In this document: positions 9,029-17,231 of the stretch, in pieces
Layout of the letters: the number at the start of each line of letters is the position of its first letter
Position numbering within the stretch: the first letter of the stretch is position 1
From: Mongoliibacter sp.
Lineage (GTDB): Bacteria > Bacteroidota > Bacteroidia > Cytophagales > Cyclobacteriaceae
Direction: 5' to 3'
Assembly: GCF_007692705.1 (NCBI RefSeq)
Contig: NZ_REBN01000128.1
Coordinates: 17,848 to 81,847 of the forward strand
Length of the DNA: 64,000 bases
Translations under genes and position numbers: made by a program
The notes under the pieces: generated by a model
Told to the model about the DNA's origin: nothing
The model's database searches: none
The model's input: the letters and a program-made list of their open reading frames with translations, nothing else

Positions 9029-9910
9029 ATGAGTGTTTTAGTAAATAAGGATTCAAAAGTAATTGTGCAGGGCTTCACGGGATCTGAAGGTTCGTTCCAT
9101 GCACAGCAGATGATAGAATACGGAACCAACGTCGTTGGTGGCGTTACTCCGGGTAAAGGTGGTTCTACTCACTTAGAAAGGCCGGTTTTCAACTCTGTGG
9201 AAGAGGCAGTAGAAAAAACAGGTGCCAATACTTCCATTATTTTTGTTCCGCCGGCATTTGCGGCAGACGCCATTATGGAAGCTTCAGATGCAGGAATCAA
9301 AGTAATCATTGCCATCACGGAAGGTATACCAGTGGCAGATATGATGAGAGCCAAGCCTTACATGAAAGAAAGAGGGGCGACACTAATAGGGCCTAACTGC
9401 CCAGGTGTAATCACTCCGGGAGAAGCTAAAGTAGGTATCATGCCAGGCTTTGTCTTCAAACAAGGGCGTGTTGGCATTGTCTCCAAATCAGGTACTTTGA
9501 CTTACGAAGCTGCTGACCAGATCGCAAAAGCCGGATTAGGAGTTTCCACTGCCATAGGTATTGGCGGCGACCCAATTATAGGTACTTCTACAAAAGATGC
9601 AGTACAATTGTTGATGGAGGATCCTGAAACTGACGCAATCGTCATGATCGGTGAAATAGGAGGAAACTATGAAGCTGAGGCTGCCAAGTGGATAAGAGAA
9701 AACGGTAACAAAAAACCTGTTGTTGGCTTTATCGCAGGACAAACTGCACCTCCAGGACGCAGGATGGGTCATGCCGGTGCAATTATCGGTGGTGCAGATG
9801 ATACTGCAGCTGCCAAGATGCGTATCATGGCTGAAAATGGAATACACGTAGCTGAATCACCTGCAGAAATCGGAGCTGTAATGGCCAGAGTTTTGGGTGT
9901 GGAAGCATAA
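9029..9910 (+). CDS. sucD: Succinyl-CoA synthetase alpha subunit
   Basis: A 293-residue alpha subunit of succinate-CoA ligase (TCA cycle), catalysing succinyl-CoA + ADP/GDP + Pi to succinate + CoA + nucleotide triphosphate. The N-terminal CoA-binding Rossmann fold has [13 protein letters not shown] near residue 15; the phosphorylated active-site His is H248 in [18 protein letters not shown] and SKSGTLTYE are typical. Length is normal. The beta subunit gene sucC is not adjacent and not in the window, unlike the common sucCD arrangement. It has its own promoter and a strong terminator. Confidence 0.96.
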   Translation: MSVLVNKDSKVIVQGFTGSEGSFHAQQMIEYGTNVVGGVTPGKGGSTHLERPVFNSVEEAVEKTGANTSIIFVPPAFAADAIMEASDAGIKVIIAITEGIPVADMMRAKPYMKERGATLIGPNCPGVITPGEAKVGIMPGFVFKQGRVGIVSKSGTLTYEAADQIAKAGLGVSTAIGIGGDPIIGTSTKDAVQLLMEDPETDAIVMIGEIGGNYEAEAAKWIRENGNKKPVVGFIAGQTAPPGRRMGHAGAIIGGADDTAAAKMRIMAENGIHVAESPAEIGAVMARVLGVEA

Positions 9911-10227
9911 AATAATATATATAAAGAATATTTATACATTATTTTTCAAGCATTAAAAAGGATTGTTGTGGAATTTCATTTCCAGCAATCCTTTTTTTAT
10001 AATATTTTTTCAAACCCATAATTATGCATTTTGAATTCATTAAAATTATTTTTATAACAAATTATATTTTTTTTAAGTCATAGGATTTGCAATTTACGCT
10101 TGGTAAGTTATACCAGACAAAATAATTAATACACCTATTTCAAGGCATTTTCAAGGTAACCTTTCTATTAATCTTGTGCGTAATAATTTGCTCAGGATTC
10201 TATTTATAAAATTAAAGGATAGGAATT
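9911..10227. other. AT-rich spacer between sucD and nhaA
   Basis: About 317 bp. Apart from the sucD terminator it holds no open frame with coding character. It presumably carries the nhaA promoter, but I could not find a convincing TTTG/TAnnTTTG pair. Confidence 0.5.
9955..9999 (+). terminator. Terminator after sucD
   Basis: AAAAAGGATTG (9955-9965) pairs with CAATCCTTTTT (from 9986), with a further imperfect GGAA/TTCC pairing in the loop and a T run. It ends the monocistronic sucD unit. Confidence 0.8.
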
Positions 10228-11631
10228 ATGACTATAGGCACTTTGAATTTCAGCATGTTAGACCCAATGATGCGGTTTATCAAAAAAAGCACATTCAGCT
10301 CATTTCTTTTATTTTTTTCAGCTGCGATGGCACTGATACTGTCTAATTCTCCTGCCAATAATTATGTACAATGGTTCTTGAATCAAAGCATTGGCTTTAC
10401 CTTCGGAGGCTTTGCGTTAGAAAAATCCTTATTACTTTGGATCAATGACGGTCTAATGTCAATTTTCTTCTTTGTTGTGGGCTTGGAGTTAAAAAGAGAA
10501 ATTCTAGCGGGAGAGCTTTCTGTGCCCAGAAATGTCCTCATGCCTATAGTAGGAGCTGTTGGTGGAATGTTGATTCCTGCCTTGATATACTTAGCTTTTA
10601 ACTACGGGGGTTCTGCTGAAGTAATCCGGGGCTGGGGTATTCCCATGGCTACAGACATCGCGTTTGCTTTAGGTGTTCTGTACCTTTTAGGTCCAAGAGT
10701 TCCTATTCAGTTAAAAGTATTTTTGACAGCTTTGGCTATTATGGACGATCTGGGAGCCGTGTTAATCGTGGCCATATTTTATACTTCTGAAATCTCTCTT
10801 TTAAACCTTACTATTGGAGGAATAATTCTTGGTCTGATGTTCACCCTCAATAAATTAGGCGTGAGAAGAGTATTAATATTTGCGATTTTAGGAATTGGTG
10901 GCGTTTGGCTGGCAACACTGCTTTCAGGAGTGCATGCCACAGTTGCAGCGGTGCTCGCAGCCTTTGCAATTCCTGCAGACAGAAAAATCAACAAAACAAA
11001 CTACCTCAACAATATCAAACAATTGGCGGCAAAGTTTAAAACAGCCAATAAAGCCGAGCAGGAAATGTATTTACTTTCAAGCGAAGAAGAAAATATCATT
11101 GGAGAAATAAAAAGAATCTCCAAAGCCTCTATATCCCCACTCCAAAGACTTGAAAGAAATATGCATGGGTTAGTGGTTTACTTGGTCATGCCGATATTCG
11201 CTCTTGCCAATGCGGGTGTTGTTATTGACAGCAACTGGCTACAAATGATAGGTAGCCCGGTAGCTATGGGAGTAAGTTTTGGACTTCTCTTTGGGAAAAT
11301 TATAGGAATTTATGGGCTTTGTATTTTAGGGTTAAAATTGGGCTGGTATGAAATGCCGGATGGTTTCAACAAATCCATGATTTTGGGTGTCTCCTGTCTT
11401 GCCGCCATAGGTTTCACCATGTCACTATTTATTACTGCCCTAGCCTTTGAAAACCCTGTTTATATAGAGCAGGCAAAAATGGGGATTTTAATGGCTTCAA
11501 TGGTTTCAGGACTAATGGGCTACTTAATTCTCAAAAGGGCTACAAGCCATAAAAACAGATTCTTCTCATCTTCTAAAAATGTGGTCGCTACTGAAGGTGG
11601 AGAAGAGGTACTGGAGAAACAAAATGCATAA
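10228..11631 (+). CDS. nhaA: Na+/H+ antiporter NhaA
   Basis: A 467-residue inner-membrane antiporter exporting Na+ (or Li+) in exchange for H+. The paired motifs of the NhaA core are clear: T142-D143 in PMATDIAFALGVL (unwound TM4) and the ion-binding D173-D174 in AIMDDLGAVLIV (TM5). LKREILAGELS and FALANAGV are typical NhaA signatures. It is about 80 residues longer than E. coli NhaA. The extra length lies in a hydrophilic insert (about 260-310, with KINKTNYLNN...EEENIIGEIK) and a polar C-terminal tail. The predicted start could also be the Met at residue 10 or 14. Monocistronic. Confidence 0.93.
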   Translation: MTIGTLNFSMLDPMMRFIKKSTFSSFLLFFSAAMALILSNSPANNYVQWFLNQSIGFTFGGFALEKSLLLWINDGLMSIFFFVVGLELKREILAGELSVPRNVLMPIVGAVGGMLIPALIYLAFNYGGSAEVIRGWGIPMATDIAFALGVLYLLGPRVPIQLKVFLTALAIMDDLGAVLIVAIFYTSEISLLNLTIGGIILGLMFTLNKLGVRRVLIFAILGIGGVWLATLLSGVHATVAAVLAAFAIPADRKINKTNYLNNIKQLAAKFKTANKAEQEMYLLSSEEENIIGEIKRISKASISPLQRLERNMHGLVVYLVMPIFALANAGVVIDSNWLQMIGSPVAMGVSFGLLFGKIIGIYGLCILGLKLGWYEMPDGFNKSMILGVSCLAAIGFTMSLFITALAFENPVYIEQAKMGILMASMVSGLMGYLILKRATSHKNRFFSSSKNVVATEGGEEVLEKQNA

Positions 11632-11656
11632 ATGATTCTATCAAGCGGTCACAAAA

Positions 11657-11690
11657 AACCCCGGTTATAATTTGAGTATAACCGGGGTTC
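11657..11690. terminator. Strong bidirectional terminator
   Basis: A perfect 13-bp stem, AACCCCGGTTATA (11657-11669) with TATAACCGGGGTT (11677-11689), loop of 7 nt. It lies between convergent nhaA and the small coiled-coil gene. Confidence 0.75.
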
Positions 11691-11721
11691 CTAATTACAA
11701 GCGGATCATATCGAAATAGAT

Positions 11722-11994
11722 TTACTCATCTTCCATTTTATCCAATCCATGCTTTTGCTCAAACTGGTTTCTTTTAATTTCAAATCTTTCAATTTCTGCA
11801 TTAACTAAATCAAGGGACTCATTGTAACGGCTAAAAAGGTCTCCCATGTTTTTCTCCATATCCGAAAAATTGAACTCCATTGCGTCCATCTGTAACTGAG
11901 AAGCTTTTTCCACCATAGCCACCTGACTGTTTTTCAAGTCTTCGAGCATCCTGATTGCCCTGTCCATTTTGTTTAATTTCTCTCTGTTATTCAT
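11722..11994 (-). CDS. Small cytosolic coiled-coil protein
   Basis: A 90-residue highly charged protein without signal or transmembrane segment, predicted helical throughout (heptad-like spacing in EKLNKMDRAIRMLEDLK and VNAEIERFEIKRNQFEQ). No family recognised. Monocistronic, convergent with nhaA. Coding character is supported by a normal codon pattern and a clean start, but not by any domain. Confidence 0.6.
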   Translation of the reverse strand: MNNREKLNKMDRAIRMLEDLKNSQVAMVEKASQLQMDAMEFNFSDMEKNMGDLFSRYNESLDLVNAEIERFEIKRNQFEQKHGLDKMEDE

Positions 11995-12222
11995 AGTTTT
12001 TAAAATATAGTTTCGTTAAAAAGTGCAAATATTGTTCCGAAATCAGAATTGGGGTCGATTTCAATAATCTAAGCTATTTGGATACTCTAAACATCAAATT
12101 CAGCAAAAAGTGGATGGATTTATAAATAAAAAAATCAAGAAAATTCCACAAATTGAGGCATTGTCCGCTATAAACAAAAAGTCGATTAATATTTTTTAAC
12201 TATGCTTATCGTACCCAAAACC

Positions 12223-12230
12223 TATCTTTG
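12223..12230 (+). promoter_or_regulatory. -7 box upstream of the CarboxypepD_reg-like gene
   Basis: TATCTTTG fits TAnnTTTG and lies about 39 nt before the chosen ATG at 12269. No clear TTTG is seen at the -33 position, so only the -7 element is supported. Confidence 0.4.
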
Positions 12231-12268
12231 GGACAAAATATTTGAAGTGGATTCAAAATTTTAATCGA

Positions 12269-13141
12269 ATGAAAATCAATTTCACATTTATCTTTTTGAT
12301 ATCCTGTATATCGATTTGTTTTGCCCAGAACAATGTAATCCAAGGACAAATTGTTGATGGCTTAACAGGTGAACCTTTATCCTTCTGTAGCATTGGTTGG
12401 CTTAATTTAAATAAAGGAACTGTTGCCGGACCGCAGGGCAAGTTCAAGTTGGAATCTATCTCTGAACAGACTAACCCAACTTTGAAAATTTCTAAAATAG
12501 GTTACAAACCACTAAATATTTTATGGTCAGAAATTAAAGAGCATTGCATTTTGGGCGATTGCCCAATGGTGTTTGAATTAACTCCGGATTCTGTGGAATT
12601 GCCGGAATTTGTATTGGAAAGTGAAGGGGAAAATGCTTATAGAAATTGGGGGAAAACCAGCCGGAAATCAATGTTTGGATTAGCTTATAATCCAAAAAGT
12701 AGGAAGCCGGAAGAAAATCTGGGAAGAGAAATAGGTTTTGAGATTGACACAAAAGGCAAACAAGTGAAACTCCTTTCAGTCAAAATGGGCTTATCACTAT
12801 TACAGTTTGAAAGTGCTGTTTTCAGAATTAATATTTACAAGGTAATGAATGACGAGAAATTTGAATTAATCCATACAAGAGATGAATTGATTTGGACTTT
12901 GAAGCCAAACGATACCAAGGAGTATGAATTTGATCTGGAATCCATGAATATCTTATTGCAAGACAGGCACCTGATTGGAATTGAATGGATTGCTTATGAA
13001 AAAATTATCGAAGACGGGATTATCAGCATGACAACAGGATTCCCTTTTGGGAAATCCTTTCTAAAAAAATCAAGTCATGACGGATGGGAGGAGGTAAAAG
13101 GTGCTCCATCAATTCAGGTAAGTGGAATGATTTTGAATTGA
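12269..13141 (+). CDS. Exported CarboxypepD_reg-like domain protein
   Basis: A 290-residue protein with a clear signal peptide (MKINFTFIFLIS...CFAQ), which decides the start at 12269 over the TTG at 12242. The mature N-terminus (IQGQIVDGLTGEPLSFCSIG...GPQGKFKLE) is a CarboxypepD_reg-like beta-sandwich of the type found at the start of TonB-dependent receptors and in many Bacteroidota cell-surface proteins. The C-terminal half is beta-rich and unrecognised, but similar modules occur in Bacteroidota exported proteins. No barrel or plug follows. Role in the cell envelope is inferred; the ligand is unknown. Confidence 0.75.
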   Translation: MKINFTFIFLISCISICFAQNNVIQGQIVDGLTGEPLSFCSIGWLNLNKGTVAGPQGKFKLESISEQTNPTLKISKIGYKPLNILWSEIKEHCILGDCPMVFELTPDSVELPEFVLESEGENAYRNWGKTSRKSMFGLAYNPKSRKPEENLGREIGFEIDTKGKQVKLLSVKMGLSLLQFESAVFRINIYKVMNDEKFELIHTRDELIWTLKPNDTKEYEFDLESMNILLQDRHLIGIEWIAYEKIIEDGIISMTTGFPFGKSFLKKSSHDGWEEVKGAPSIQVSGMILN

Positions 13142-13440
13142 TTGAAATTGACGGAATGAGTTGCTTTCACTAAACTATCCTCCGGAGAAATAGACAGGAT
13201 CGTATATATTTCTACTTTATTTCAACCTTATTTCTACATTATTTCCTCTTCATTTATACCCCAATATCCACTTATATCAAAAAGTATCCCCCAATATCTC
13301 AATAGTCCTATATCCCACTTATTTCTATCATATTTCAATTTTATTTCGAACCGCTTTGCTCTCGCGATCTTCGTTTCACTACGATTTCATGAAATTTATT
13401 TCAAGAATAAATTACCTTTGCCCCTTGAATTTCAAATACC
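13142..13440. repeat. Low-complexity ATTTC/TATTTCTA-rich spacer
   Basis: About 300 bp dominated by short degenerate units (TTATTTCTA, CCCCAATATC, TTTATTTC), followed by a TTTGCTCTCGCGATCTTCG stretch. It is not coding in any frame. Similar AT-rich spacers flank the 3' side of the following gene and the dnaE-like gene, suggesting one repeat family. Confidence 0.5.
13413..13420 (+). promoter_or_regulatory. -7 box of the ABC-F gene
   Basis: TACCTTTG (TAnnTTTG) 20 nt before the start codon at 13441, implying a leader of roughly 10-15 nt. No matching TTTG is seen at -33. Confidence 0.45.
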
Positions 13441-15075
13441 ATGATCTCAGTTGACAATATTGCCGTCATCCATGGCGGACATGCCTTATTCAGTGACATT
13501 TCCTTTTCCATCAACCCTACCGATAAAATTGCCCTGATGGGTAAAAATGGCGCGGGAAAATCCACCATGCTCAAAATCATTGCCGGGGTGACCAAACCTT
13601 CCAAAGGTGGAGTCTCTGCTCCCAAAGATGCGGTGATTGCATACCTGCCCCAACATTTGCTGACAGCGGATAGTTGTACGGTATTTGAAGAAACCGCCAA
13701 GGCTTTCGCAGCATACCTTGATCTCAAAACTGAAATCGATAGGTTGAACGAGGAACTGACTGTCAGAACTGATTATGAATCTGAAGAATATTATAAAATC
13801 ATTGAACGGGTATCTGAAGTATCAGAGAAATTCTACTCCATAGAAGAAGTCAACTATGAGGAGGAGGTGGAAAAGGTGCTTTTGGGTCTTGGTTTTGAAA
13901 GAGCTGATTTCCATAGGCCTACCACGGAGTTTTCAGGGGGATGGAGAATGCGTATTGAGCTGGCCAAAATCCTTTTACAAAAGCCTGACCTGATCTTGTT
14001 GGATGAGCCCACCAATCACCTTGACATTGAGTCCATCCAATGGTTGGAGGAATTTTTGACCGAAAAAGCCAAGGCTGTGGTGGTGATTTCCCACGATAAG
14101 GCATTTGTGGACAACATCACCAACCGAACCATAGAAGTGACCATGGGCCGGATTTATGACTACAAAGCCAAATATTCCCATTACCTGGAACTGAGAAAAG
14201 AAAGGCGCGAACAACAGCAAAAGCAATTCGAGGAGCAGCAGCGAACCATTGCCGATATTCAAGGGTTCATTGACCGCTTCAAAGGCACCTATTCCAAAAC
14301 CCTTCAGGTACAGTCACGGGTGAAAATGTTGGAGAAAATGGAAATCATAGAAGTAGATGAAGTGGATAGCTCTGCATTGAGATTACGCTTCCCTCCTTCT
14401 CCAAGATCGGGAAAATATCCGGTGATTGTGGAAGAACTTACCAAGTCCTATGGGGACCATGTGGTGTTCAAAAATGCTTCCATGACCATAGAGAGGGGAC
14501 AGAAAGTAGCCTTCGTGGGTAAAAACGGGGAAGGTAAATCCACCATGATCAAAGCCATCATGGGAGAAATAGACTATGAAGGTAAATGTGAACTGGGTCA
14601 CAATTCCTTAATCGGCTACTTTGCACAGAATCAGGCTTCATTGCTGGACGAAAGTCTGACCATCTTCGAAACCATAGATCAGATTGCAGTTGGGGAAATC
14701 CGTACCAAAATCAAGGACATGCTCGGTGCATTTATGTTTAAGGGAGATGATATCAACAAAAAAGTCAAAGTTCTTTCTGGAGGAGAAAAAACCCGTTTGG
14801 CCATGATCAAACTTTTACTTGAACCGGTTAACCTATTGATCCTGGATGAACCTACCAATCACCTGGACATGCGTACCAAGGACATCATCAAGGATGCTTT
14901 GAGGGATTTTGACGGGACTTTGATCCTTGTATCCCATGATAGGGACTTTTTGGATGGCTTGGCCACCAAGGTATTTGAATTCGGTAACAAACGTGTCAAA
15001 GAACACTTTGAAGACATCAATGGCTTCCTGCGAAATAAAAAGTTGGAAAATTTGAGGGAGGTTGAAAGGAAATAA
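13441..15075 (+). CDS. ABC-F family ATPase (ribosome-associated type)
   Basis: A 544-residue soluble protein with two ABC domains and no membrane segment. Domain 1: Walker A GKNGAGKST, signature FSGGWRMRIELAKIL, Walker B LILLDEPTNHLD. A charged helical linker (about 240-320, with KERREQQQKQFEEQQ and the P-site-tRNA-interaction-like region) joins it to domain 2: GKNGEGKST, LSGGEKTRLAMIKLL, LLILDEPTNHLD. Known ABC-F proteins act on ribosomes (translation factors or antibiotic protection). Length and the absence of a long C-terminal coiled coil fit the EttA/YbiT-like groups rather than Uup. The precise role cannot be assigned here. Confidence 0.9.
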   Translation: MISVDNIAVIHGGHALFSDISFSINPTDKIALMGKNGAGKSTMLKIIAGVTKPSKGGVSAPKDAVIAYLPQHLLTADSCTVFEETAKAFAAYLDLKTEIDRLNEELTVRTDYESEEYYKIIERVSEVSEKFYSIEEVNYEEEVEKVLLGLGFERADFHRPTTEFSGGWRMRIELAKILLQKPDLILLDEPTNHLDIESIQWLEEFLTEKAKAVVVISHDKAFVDNITNRTIEVTMGRIYDYKAKYSHYLELRKERREQQQKQFEEQQRTIADIQGFIDRFKGTYSKTLQVQSRVKMLEKMEIIEVDEVDSSALRLRFPPSPRSGKYPVIVEELTKSYGDHVVFKNASMTIERGQKVAFVGKNGEGKSTMIKAIMGEIDYEGKCELGHNSLIGYFAQNQASLLDESLTIFETIDQIAVGEIRTKIKDMLGAFMFKGDDINKKVKVLSGGEKTRLAMIKLLLEPVNLLILDEPTNHLDMRTKDIIKDALRDFDGTLILVSHDRDFLDGLATKVFEFGNKRVKEHFEDINGFLRNKKLENLREVERK

Positions 15076-15510
15076 CTTCTTTGAAATAAATGGAAATATG
15101 CTTCGCGAAAAATATTAGAAATATTAGAATAGATGTTGATATTTATTGAATGATATTGATGGATATTTTTTATTGATATATCATGTGCGAAATATATGGA
15201 TATATGCCTTCGGCGAAATAATTTCTAAGAATCAAGCCTTATTTCCATGAAATTTTTCCTTGAGAAGATATTCATAGATACTTGGTTGATATTAAGGCAT
15301 TTATCTCCCTGAATTATGTATTTGATCTGATTTTCTCTTGATAGTTAGGATTTACAAAAAGTTTTTTGTCTTTATTTGAGATATAGCAACAATATATTTG
15401 ATATCATGCCACTTTGGAATGCTATTAATTACAGGGAAGTTAAAAAAGAACCAAGTAGAATAAAAATCAGTTTTTATGATGTAATTTCATATATTTATTA
15501 AAATCAGGCT
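15076..15510. repeat. AT-rich repeat spacer between ABC-F and vapBC
   Basis: Built of degenerate GATATT/GATATAT units with two small hairpin motifs, ATATGCTTCGCGAA (15096-15109) and ATATGCCTTCGGCGAA (15202-15217). No coding frame. The last 70 bp before 15511 must hold the promoter of the toxin-antitoxin pair, but no clear -7/-33 pair is visible. Confidence 0.5.
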
Positions 15511-15750
15511 ATGACACATGCAGAACGCCATATCGTAGAAACGTATTCCGAGCTCATTGAAAGTTTAAATTCAGCAAGCAAACTAGAGCTGCTAGAACGG
15601 CTTGCGAAATCTATAAGGAAAGGGAGAAAGTCTAATGAAAAGGATTTTTTCAGTTCCTTCGGAGGTTTGATATCTGAGAAGCCCGCCGAAGAAATCATAA
15701 AAGATATTAGAAATAGTAGGAAATTCAGAGAGAAAGACTTGAAGCTTTAA
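15511..15750 (+). CDS. VapB-like antitoxin
   Basis: A 79-residue charged protein directly upstream of a PIN-domain toxin (3-nt gap). The N-terminal half is helical (ETYSELIESLNSASKLELLERLAKSIRK), and the C-terminal part (EEIIKDIRNSRKFREKDLKL) resembles the toxin-wrapping tails of antitoxins paired with VapC in Bacteroidota and Cyanobacteria. There is no clear AbrB or RHH fold. The antitoxin role is inferred mainly from position and size. Confidence 0.75.
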   Translation: MTHAERHIVETYSELIESLNSASKLELLERLAKSIRKGRKSNEKDFFSSFGGLISEKPAEEIIKDIRNSRKFREKDLKL

Positions 15751-15753
15751 CAT

Positions 15754-16158
15754 ATGCAATATTTGCTTGACACGAGTATTTGTGTTTTTTTTCTAAGGGG
15801 TAAACTCAATCTTGATAAAATTATTAATGAAAAAGGTCTTGAGAATTGTTTCATTTCTGAAATAACAGTTTTTGAACTAAAATACGGAGCAGAAAATAGC
15901 GATGATCCAAAAAAATCTCACAGGGCGGTTGATAAATTTGTAAAAGGACTAACTATCATTCCTATTTTTGGAATAGTAGACCAGTACGCAAATAACAAAG
16001 TCTTACTTCGAAAAAACGGAACACCTATGCATGATGAATTTGATTTGATCATTGGTGTTACTGCACAAACAAACAAAATGATTCTAGTGACGGACAACAT
16101 AAAAGACTTCCGAAATATCAAAAACCTGAAACTAGAAAATTGGGCGGAAAGAATATAA
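15754..16158 (+). CDS. vapC: VapC-like PIN-domain toxin
   Basis: A 134-residue PIN-domain endoribonuclease, expected to cut specific RNAs when freed from its antitoxin. The acidic active-site set is visible: D6 in YLLDTS, E41 in FELKYGAE, D94/D97 in HDEFDLIIG and D114 in VTDNIKDF. The ending NLKLENW is typical for the family. It is probably translated with the antitoxin as one unit. The pair sits between AT-rich repeats and an intron-like scar, consistent with an accessory insertion. Confidence 0.9.
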   Translation: MQYLLDTSICVFFLRGKLNLDKIINEKGLENCFISEITVFELKYGAENSDDPKKSHRAVDKFVKGLTIIPIFGIVDQYANNKVLLRKNGTPMHDEFDLIIGVTAQTNKMILVTDNIKDFRNIKNLKLENWAERI

Positions 16159-16165
16159 CCTACCT

Positions 16166-16390
16166 GTAATCGAGAAGTCCTCGCCAAACGATAAATTGAC
16201 GAAGTGCGCCTCTCACACCACTGCCGATAGCTATCGGTACTCCACATTGAACCTGCCTACCACCAGGTTTTCGTCGGCAAAGACATTTCACCCTCTGAAA
16301 TAATTTGGTGTCTTCAATACCAGATACTCATGCTGGGCACACACATCACCTTGGCAGACCGCCTGCATTCCGGCAGCCAGGCGGTTCAGA
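16166..16390 (-). mobile_element. Structured scar resembling a group II intron 3' end
   Basis: Read on the minus strand, GTGGTGTGAGAGGCGCAC is followed by an imperfect hairpin (CTTCGTCAA with TTTGGCGAGG) and then TTCTCGATTAC at 16166-16176. This is the order seen after domain V and through domain VI at the 3' ends of bacterial group II introns (recalled pattern). Upstream on the same strand lie further dyads: the palindrome CCGATAGCTATCGG (16224-16237), AACCTG/CAGGTT (16250-16269) and a CCGCCTG/CAGGCGG stem near 16360-16385. No reverse transcriptase frame remains. This accounts for most of the 326-bp gap between vapC and glpF. Confidence 0.38.
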
Positions 16391-16484
16391 GTAAATTGAA
16401 AGTTTAGTGTTTTAAGAATTTAGGAGTAGGTTGGAAAGAACTGTTCAGAATACCCGCCATCTCCAAGCTGAATCCTGTCAGCTC

Positions 16485-17231
16485 TTAAACCATCCCTCCA
16501 ACACCAAGCAACAAGTAAATACCGGCTGCAATTGCTGCGCCTATTATAGGACCAAGAATTGGCACCCAGCTATAGGCCCAGTCACTGCTTCCTTTCCCTT
16601 TTATTGGTAAAATCTGATGCATAATCCTAGGACCCAAATCACGGGCAGGGTTAATGGCGTATCCTGTGGTTCCTCCTAAAGAAAGACCGATTACCCAAAC
16701 TAAAAAGGCAACTGGCAAAGCACCAAGTGAACCCAGGCCAATTGGCGTTCCATTACCATCCTCAATGACAGGCTCAGTTGAATATAAGATGACAATAATA
16801 AGTACAGAAGTACCTACAATTTCCGAAATCAGGTTTGAAGGTAAATTTCGGATGGCAGGGACTGTCCCGAAAGGGGCAAACTTCAAGCCCTTATCTTCTG
16901 TCGCGTCAAAGTGATCTTTATAAACTAGCCATGCAATACTTGATCCAAACATGGCTCCAAGTATTTGAGCAAAAACATACTTAGGTACCATTTCCCAGGC
17001 AAAATCTCCAGTAATAGCCAAACCTATGCTGACAGCTGGATTGAGATGAGCACCGCTATATGGCCCTGCCACCACTACTCCGATAAAAACACCCAAGGCC
17101 CAAGCCGTAGTGATGACCATCCACCCGCTGTTTTGTCCCTTGGTCTGATTGAGCACTACATTGGCAACTACACCTGAACCCATAGAAATGAGAAGGGAAG
17201 TACCTACAAATTCAGCTACAAATGCATCCAT
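16485..17231 (-). CDS. glpF: Glycerol facilitator (aquaglyceroporin)
   Basis: A 248-residue MIP-family channel with six hydrophobic segments and both pore motifs: GAHLNPAVS (first NPA box) and GYAINPARDLGPR (second). The Asp after NPAR is characteristic of glycerol facilitators rather than water channels. It admits glycerol by facilitated diffusion, trapped afterwards by GlpK. Its ATG follows the glpK stop with no gap, so the two are translationally coupled. No terminator hairpin with a T run is seen downstream, where the intron-like scar lies. Confidence 0.93.
   Translation of the reverse strand: MDAFVAEFVGTSLLISMGSGVVANVVLNQTKGQNSGWMVITTAWALGVFIGVVVAGPYSGAHLNPAVSIGLAITGDFAWEMVPKYVFAQILGAMFGSSIAWLVYKDHFDATEDKGLKFAPFGTVPAIRNLPSNLISEIVGTSVLIIVILYSTEPVIEDGNGTPIGLGSLGALPVAFLVWVIGLSLGGTTGYAINPARDLGPRIMHQILPIKGKGSSDWAYSWVPILGPIIGAAIAAGIYLLLGVGGMV

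Noticed and set aside
15918..16247. 109-residue minus-strand frame across vapC and the scar
   Set aside because: Most of it is the complement of vapC, and the remainder has the hairpin-rich intron-like scar; no domain or codon support.
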